Origin: an uncultured Verrucomicrobiae bacterium
GTDB lineage: Bacteria > Verrucomicrobiota > Verrucomicrobiia > Palsa-1439
Assembly: GCA_937927265.1 (NCBI GenBank)
Contig: CALBCO010000266.1
Coordinates: 1-7,812 of the forward strand
Reading direction: 5' to 3'
DNA length: 7,812 nt
Shown here: in pieces, positions 5,258-7,812 of the stretch
Layout of the letters: each line of letters begins with the position of its first letter
Position numbering within the stretch: the stretch's first letter is position 1
Translations under genes and position numbers: made by a program
Notes under the pieces: generated by a model
Seen by the model: the letters and a program-made list of their open reading frames with translations, nothing else
The model's database searches: none
Told to the model about the DNA's origin: nothing

Positions 5258-6133
5258 ATGTTCACCAAAATCATTGTTGCCACTGATCTCTCCCCGGCAT
5301 CGGATCGCGTGATCGGCTGCTTGCGCGGTCTGAAACCGCTCGGCGCGCGTCAAGCCGTGCTCGTTCATGCGCTCGGCCTGCGCCATTTGGATGTGATGAA
5401 ATACGAATTGGCCCGGTTGGCTGAACCGCGCCTCGCCCAGCAGAAAGCCGAACTGGAAGCGGCCGGCTACGAAACCACCATCGCCATCGCGCCCGGCATT
5501 CCCGAATTGGAAGTCAACCGCATCGCTGCCGAACAACGGGCCTCACTGATTGCCGTCGGCTCGCACGGCTCGACGTTGGCGCGCGAAGTCCTCATCGGCG
5601 GTGTGGCGTTGGCCATCCTCCACCGCGCCATGGTGCCGGTGTTGGTGATGCGGATTCGGATTACCGAGCAAAACCACGCGGCCCAATGCGAAGCCATCTG
5701 CGGCGATTTCACCCAACACATCCTCTATCCGACGGACTTCTCGGACGATGCCGAGCACGCTTTCCGGTATCTGGAAGCCATCGTCAAGGCCGGAGCGAAA
5801 CGGATCACGCTGTTGCACGTGCAGGACAAAGCGAAAATTGACCCGCACCTCAAACACAAGCTGGAAGAGTTCAACCGGATTGACACCGAACGGCTCGAAC
5901 GCCACCGCGACGCGCTCCTGAAACTCGGCGCGGCGGAAGTGAACATCGAATTGCCCTTCGGCTCGCCGGTGCAGGAAATCCTGCGCGTTGCCCGCGACCG
6001 CAACGTGTCCGAAATCGTCATGGGCAGCCGGGGACGCGGATTCATCGCCGAAGTTTTCCTCGGCAGCGTCAGCCACCAGGTCGCCCGTCACGCGACGGTC
6101 CCGGTCCTGTTCGTGCCGGCCGTGCGCGGGTAG
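5258..6133 (+). CDS. Tandem universal stress protein (UspA family)
   Basis: Cytoplasmic stress protein of two fused Usp domains. In 291 residues, domain 1 covers about 1-133 (start KIIVATDLSPASD) and domain 2 about 152-288 (ILYPTDFSDDAEHAF). The ATP-binding signature G-2x-G-9x-G(S/T) is intact in domain 2: Gly256, Gly259, Gly269-Ser270 in MGSRGRGFIAEVFLGS. In domain 1 it reads Gly101, Gly104, Gly114-Gly115, with Gly replacing Ser/Thr, so that half may bind nucleotide weakly. The AAGGAGG ribosome site overlaps the acr3 stop codon and lies 7-8 nt before the ATG, arguing for tight co-expression with acr3. Its role here is probably general stress tolerance. No arsenic-specific feature is visible. 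Confidence 0.9.
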   Translation: MFTKIIVATDLSPASDRVIGCLRGLKPLGARQAVLVHALGLRHLDVMKYELARLAEPRLAQQKAELEAAGYETTIAIAPGIPELEVNRIAAEQRASLIAVGSHGSTLAREVLIGGVALAILHRAMVPVLVMRIRITEQNHAAQCEAICGDFTQHILYPTDFSDDAEHAFRYLEAIVKAGAKRITLLHVQDKAKIDPHLKHKLEEFNRIDTERLERHRDALLKLGAAEVNIELPFGSPVQEILRVARDRNVSEIVMGSRGRGFIAEVFLGSVSHQVARHATVPVLFVPAVRG

Positions 6134-6185
6134 CAATTCATCGAGTTGGGGCGTATGCTCCGGCAGAGCAGAAAGGAACCGACCG

Positions 6186-6296
6186 ATGAACAGCGCGAAT
6201 TCTGCCGGACCGGCGGCCCCGTACGGGGGCGCAGACAGCGGCGCGCCCGGCGGTTGCGCCCGACTCACGACAATGCAACTGCGGGATCTAGGATGA
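6186..6296 (+). CDS. Possible 36-residue small ORF
   Basis: A short frame fills most of the 175-nt gap between usp and the permease gene. It has AAAGGA at 6172-6177 eight nt before the ATG. Its TGA runs into the AAGGAGG of the next gene, an arrangement like the other coupled genes here. The peptide (36 residues) is rich in Ala, Gly and Pro, with one cysteine and no membrane segment or known motif. The same bases contain a perfect palindrome (6217-6228), so a structural RNA role is equally possible. Weak call. Confidence 0.2.
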   Translation: MNSANSAGPAAPYGGADSGAPGGCARLTTMQLRDLG

Positions 6297-6308
6297 AAGG
6301 AGGATGCC

Positions 6309-7046
6309 GTGGAACACACCACCGTCATCGTCGTCGGCTTGTTCGTGTTGGCGCTGGTGTCCGGCATGTTGGGGTTGGGCGTGGCGTTCGCCGCCGTGCC
6401 GTTCCTCGGTTTGTTCTTCGCGGACCTCGTCCATCAAGTCCAGCCGCTCAGCCTGCTGCTCAACGGTGTGACGGCGTCGTTCTCCGCCATCGGGTTTGCC
6501 CGCAGTAAACTGGTGGATTGGCGGCACGCCCTGCCGCTGGCCACCGTCACCACCCTCGCCGCACCGTTGGGCGCGTGGGCGGCGCAAGTCATTCCCCAGT
6601 TGATCATCTGGTGCCTGTATTTCGTGGCGGTCCTCTATCTGGCCTACCGGCTCTTCCAACCGGCCCGGCAAGGCTGCGGGCATCCCCGTCTGAAACTTGT
6701 GTTGCTGCTGTCCGTGCCCATCGCCATTGCGTCGGGCTTGCTGGGCGTGGGACCGGGATTCCTGTTGCTGCCGACCATGATCCTGTTGTGTTACGAGCCG
6801 AAACACGCCGCCGCGATCACAGCGGTCGCCGTCACGCCGCCCTCCTTCTCGGCGCTCGTGCCGCATCTGGCCACGGCGCACTGGGACGCCCCGCTGACGG
6901 TCTCGTTGCTCGTGGCGGGCGCGGTCGGATCTTTCCTCGGCGCGCGGATCACGAGCCGCTGGTTGCCGGGTGCGCGCCTGAAACAACTGTTCGGCGTACT
7001 GATCGTGCTGACGACGGCCTACAAAATTCTCACCCTGCTGCGGTGA
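6309..7046 (+). CDS. TauE/SafE-family membrane permease
   Basis: Integral membrane protein of the TauE/SafE (former DUF81) family, whose studied members export sulfite or sulfur-containing anions. In 245 residues there are about eight hydrophobic segments. The family's duplicated Gly-rich motif appears twice, SGMLGLGVAFAAVP at 18-31 and SGLLGVGPGFLLLP at 142-155, showing the internal repeat of two four-helix halves. The start is GTG 6309, preceded by AAGGAGG at 6297-6303 (5-nt spacing). An ATG at 6304 is in another frame. It closes the acr3 unit. Co-transcription with arsenic genes suggests export of a sulfur or thiol compound linked to arsenic stress, but substrate cannot be read from sequence. 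Confidence 0.88.
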   Translation: MEHTTVIVVGLFVLALVSGMLGLGVAFAAVPFLGLFFADLVHQVQPLSLLLNGVTASFSAIGFARSKLVDWRHALPLATVTTLAAPLGAWAAQVIPQLIIWCLYFVAVLYLAYRLFQPARQGCGHPRLKLVLLLSVPIAIASGLLGVGPGFLLLPTMILLCYEPKHAAAITAVAVTPPSFSALVPHLATAHWDAPLTVSLLVAGAVGSFLGARITSRWLPGARLKQLFGVLIVLTTAYKILTLLR

Positions 7047-7063
7047 CCTGCATCGGCAGGGTC
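7045..7063 (+). terminator. Weak terminator-like hairpin
   Basis: Immediately after the permease stop, GACCTGC pairs with GCAGGGTC (one bulged G) around an ATCG loop. The CCTGC/GCAGG core is at 7047-7051 with 7056-7060, followed by only three T. The stem is short and the T-run poor, so it is at best a weak terminator. Its position at the end of the unit is the main support. Confidence 0.3.
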
Positions 7064-7189
7064 TTTCCCCGTGAGATGTCTCAAAACAGCATGGATCCGG
7101 CAGCCCGGTCAGGTCGGATCGCCGGGGCGACCGCTTCCGCACCACATCACAGCAGCCAGAAGCGGTGGTTCATGATGGTCGCCGCGCGG

Positions 7190-7221
7190 TTTTGGAGTGC
7201 GCCGCGGCAGCGGCGCTTTGG
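7190..7221 (+). repeat. Stem-loop repeat, copy B
   Basis: TTTTGGAGT leads into a perfect 7-bp stem GCGCCGC/GCGGCGC (7199-7205 with 7210-7216), loop GGCA, then TTTGG. It lies in the gene-free stretch 7047-7339 between the permease gene and the second arsR. That stretch otherwise holds only the weak hairpin at 7045, this repeat and the arsR promoter. Related copies are at 587-618 (+) and 514-545 (-). A further GC-rich stretch after it (about 7222-7260) also loosely resembles the flank of copy A. Confidence 0.6.
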
Positions 7222-7294
7222 ATGGGAGGGGCGCGGGCAGGCATGGGTGACGCGCGAGGATGGGGCCGGTAGCCCGCCGGCTAACGCAAAACCG

Positions 7295-7313
7295 GGGTTG
7301 ACAGTTTCAACCC
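7295..7313. promoter_or_regulatory. Candidate operator at second arsR
   Basis: GGGTTGA (7295-7301) and TCAACCC (7307-7313) form a perfect 7-bp dyad with a 5-nt centre, lying over the -35 box. A second, imperfect dyad (ATATACCC 7322-7329 against CGGAATAT 7334-7341, 6 of 8 pairs) covers -10 to the start codon, the position occupied by the perfect dyad at the first arsR. Either could be the ArsR site. Confidence 0.45.
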
Positions 7314-7326
7314 TTACAGGTATATA
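7298..7326 (+). promoter_or_regulatory. Promoter of second arsR unit
   Basis: TTGACA at 7298-7303 and TATATA at 7321-7326, with an ideal 17-nt spacer. Predicted start near 7332-7334 leaves a leader of about 6-8 nt before ATG 7340, too short for a functional Shine-Dalgarno. Confidence 0.7.
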
Positions 7327-7339
7327 CCCACATCGGAAT

Positions 7340-7735
7340 ATGAAGTTGACGGCCATCTATGAATGTTTGTGCGATGAGACGCGGTTGCGGATCGTGCATC
7401 TGCTGACACACCGGCCGCTGTGCGTGTGTCACGTGCAGGACGCGCTCAAGCTGCCGCAGGTCGCGGTGTCCAAACATCTCGCCTATCTGCGCCGGCACGG
7501 ACTAGTTGAGGCGCGACGGCATCAGCAGTGGATGATCTACTCGCTGCCGGCCCATCCGCCGCCGGAACTGGAGCGACAGTTGCGCTGCCTGGAAGAGTCC
7601 GCGCCGACGCAGCCGATGTTCGGGCAAGATTTGCGGCGACTGGAAACACTGGCGGATTGTTGCCAGTGGGTCAGCGCGGCGTTGCGCGACGCCAAACCCG
7701 TCAATGGCCGAAAACCGGTCGCCAGGACCACATGA
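7340..7735 (+). CDS. Second ArsR-family repressor with CVC site
   Basis: A second winged-helix ArsR, 131 residues, clearly divergent from the one at 2469-2849. The sensor motif RPLCVCHVQ holds Cys28 and Cys30, again the As(III)-type CVC pair. Recognition helix VAVSKHLAYLRRHGLVEARR covers about 41-60 and the wing HQQWMIYSL 61-69. Further cysteines are Cys10-Cys11 at the N-terminus, Cys83, and Cys107-Cys108 near the C-terminus (ADCCQW), where some ArsR-family proteins carry extra metal ligands. The frame is open far upstream, but I start at ATG 7340 because MKLTAIYECLCDETRLRI fits ArsR N-termini and the promoter ends at 7326. It probably represses its own unit and the following zinc-ribbon gene (18-nt gap). 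Whether it also acts on the acr3 unit cannot be seen. Confidence 0.9.
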   Translation: MKLTAIYECLCDETRLRIVHLLTHRPLCVCHVQDALKLPQVAVSKHLAYLRRHGLVEARRHQQWMIYSLPAHPPPELERQLRCLEESAPTQPMFGQDLRRLETLADCCQWVSAALRDAKPVNGRKPVARTT

Positions 7736-7753
7736 CGATGGGAGAAAGAAAAC

Positions 7754-7812
7754 ATGATGACGTATGAATATCTCTGTCAGAAATGCGGCAAACCGTTCGA
7801 GGTGCGCGCCTC
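7754..7812 (+). CDS. FmdB-type zinc-ribbon protein, partial
   Basis: Only the first 19 residues are in the window: MMTYEYLCQKCGKPFEVRA, then the sequence is cut. The start, an aromatic-rich YEYLC followed by CxxCG and FE, is the classic beginning of the FmdB/CxxC_CxxC_SSSS putative regulatory zinc-ribbon family, which is small (about 60-110 residues). GGAGAAAG at 7741-7748 serves as ribosome binding site. ATG 7757, the next codon, is an equally possible start. Its function in this family is poorly known. Being 18 nt after arsR implies co-transcription. Confidence 0.75.
   Translation, partial: MMTYEYLCQKCGKPFEVRA

Noticed and set aside
6518..7339. Long + strand frame leading into the second arsR as an N-terminal extension
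   Set aside because: It crosses the permease gene, the stem-loop repeat and the promoter. The ArsR homology begins only at ATG 7340.

Overview
This window is a compact arsenic-detoxification island on the + strand of a moderately GC-rich bacterial genome. The coding part is clearly richer in GC than the first 300 bases. I recognise no taxonomic marker gene. Short dispersed repeats built on TTTTGGAGTG plus a GC stem-loop resemble, from memory, repeats of Verrucomicrobia (Pedosphaera-like) genomes, so that phylum is my best guess. It is an inference only.

Layout. Bases 1-1038 hold no gene I can support. They contain a near-perfect 38-nt palindrome (234-271) and a roughly 600-bp segment with nested inverted ends (419-1020) full of short hairpins. 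Unit 1 starts from a promoter at 1039-1066: arsC (thioredoxin-type arsenate reductase), overlapped by 4 nt with arsM (arsenite S-adenosylmethionine methyltransferase). Unit 2 starts from a promoter and dyad at 2424-2470: an ArsR repressor with a CVC As(III) site; an AhpD/CMD-like CxxC protein with a cysteine-rich tail; an unrecognised membrane-anchored protein with a thioredoxin-like C-terminal half and cysteines at both ends; a 96-residue protein matching only the C-terminal end of the ArsA ATPase; the Acr3 arsenite permease; a tandem universal stress protein; and a TauE/SafE-type permease. Unit 3 starts from a promoter at 7298-7326: a second, divergent ArsR with its own CVC site, followed by an FmdB-type zinc-ribbon gene cut by the window end.

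How it works together. ArsC reduces arsenate to arsenite, ArsM methylates arsenite, and Acr3 exports it. The two ArsR proteins probably sense As(III) through paired cysteines and repress their own units. Three genes between arsR and acr3 are not standard ars genes: the CxxC protein, the membrane thioredoxin-like protein and the ArsA tail. All sit upstream of the permease, and the first two have unusual cysteine clusters. They could form a thiol relay or metallochaperone module feeding Acr3, which is the best candidate here for something undescribed.

All three unit promoters place the -10 box so close to the first codon that the mRNAs should be leaderless or nearly so. Most downstream genes (arsM, the CMD gene, usp, tauE and fmdB) instead have clear Shine-Dalgarno sequences.
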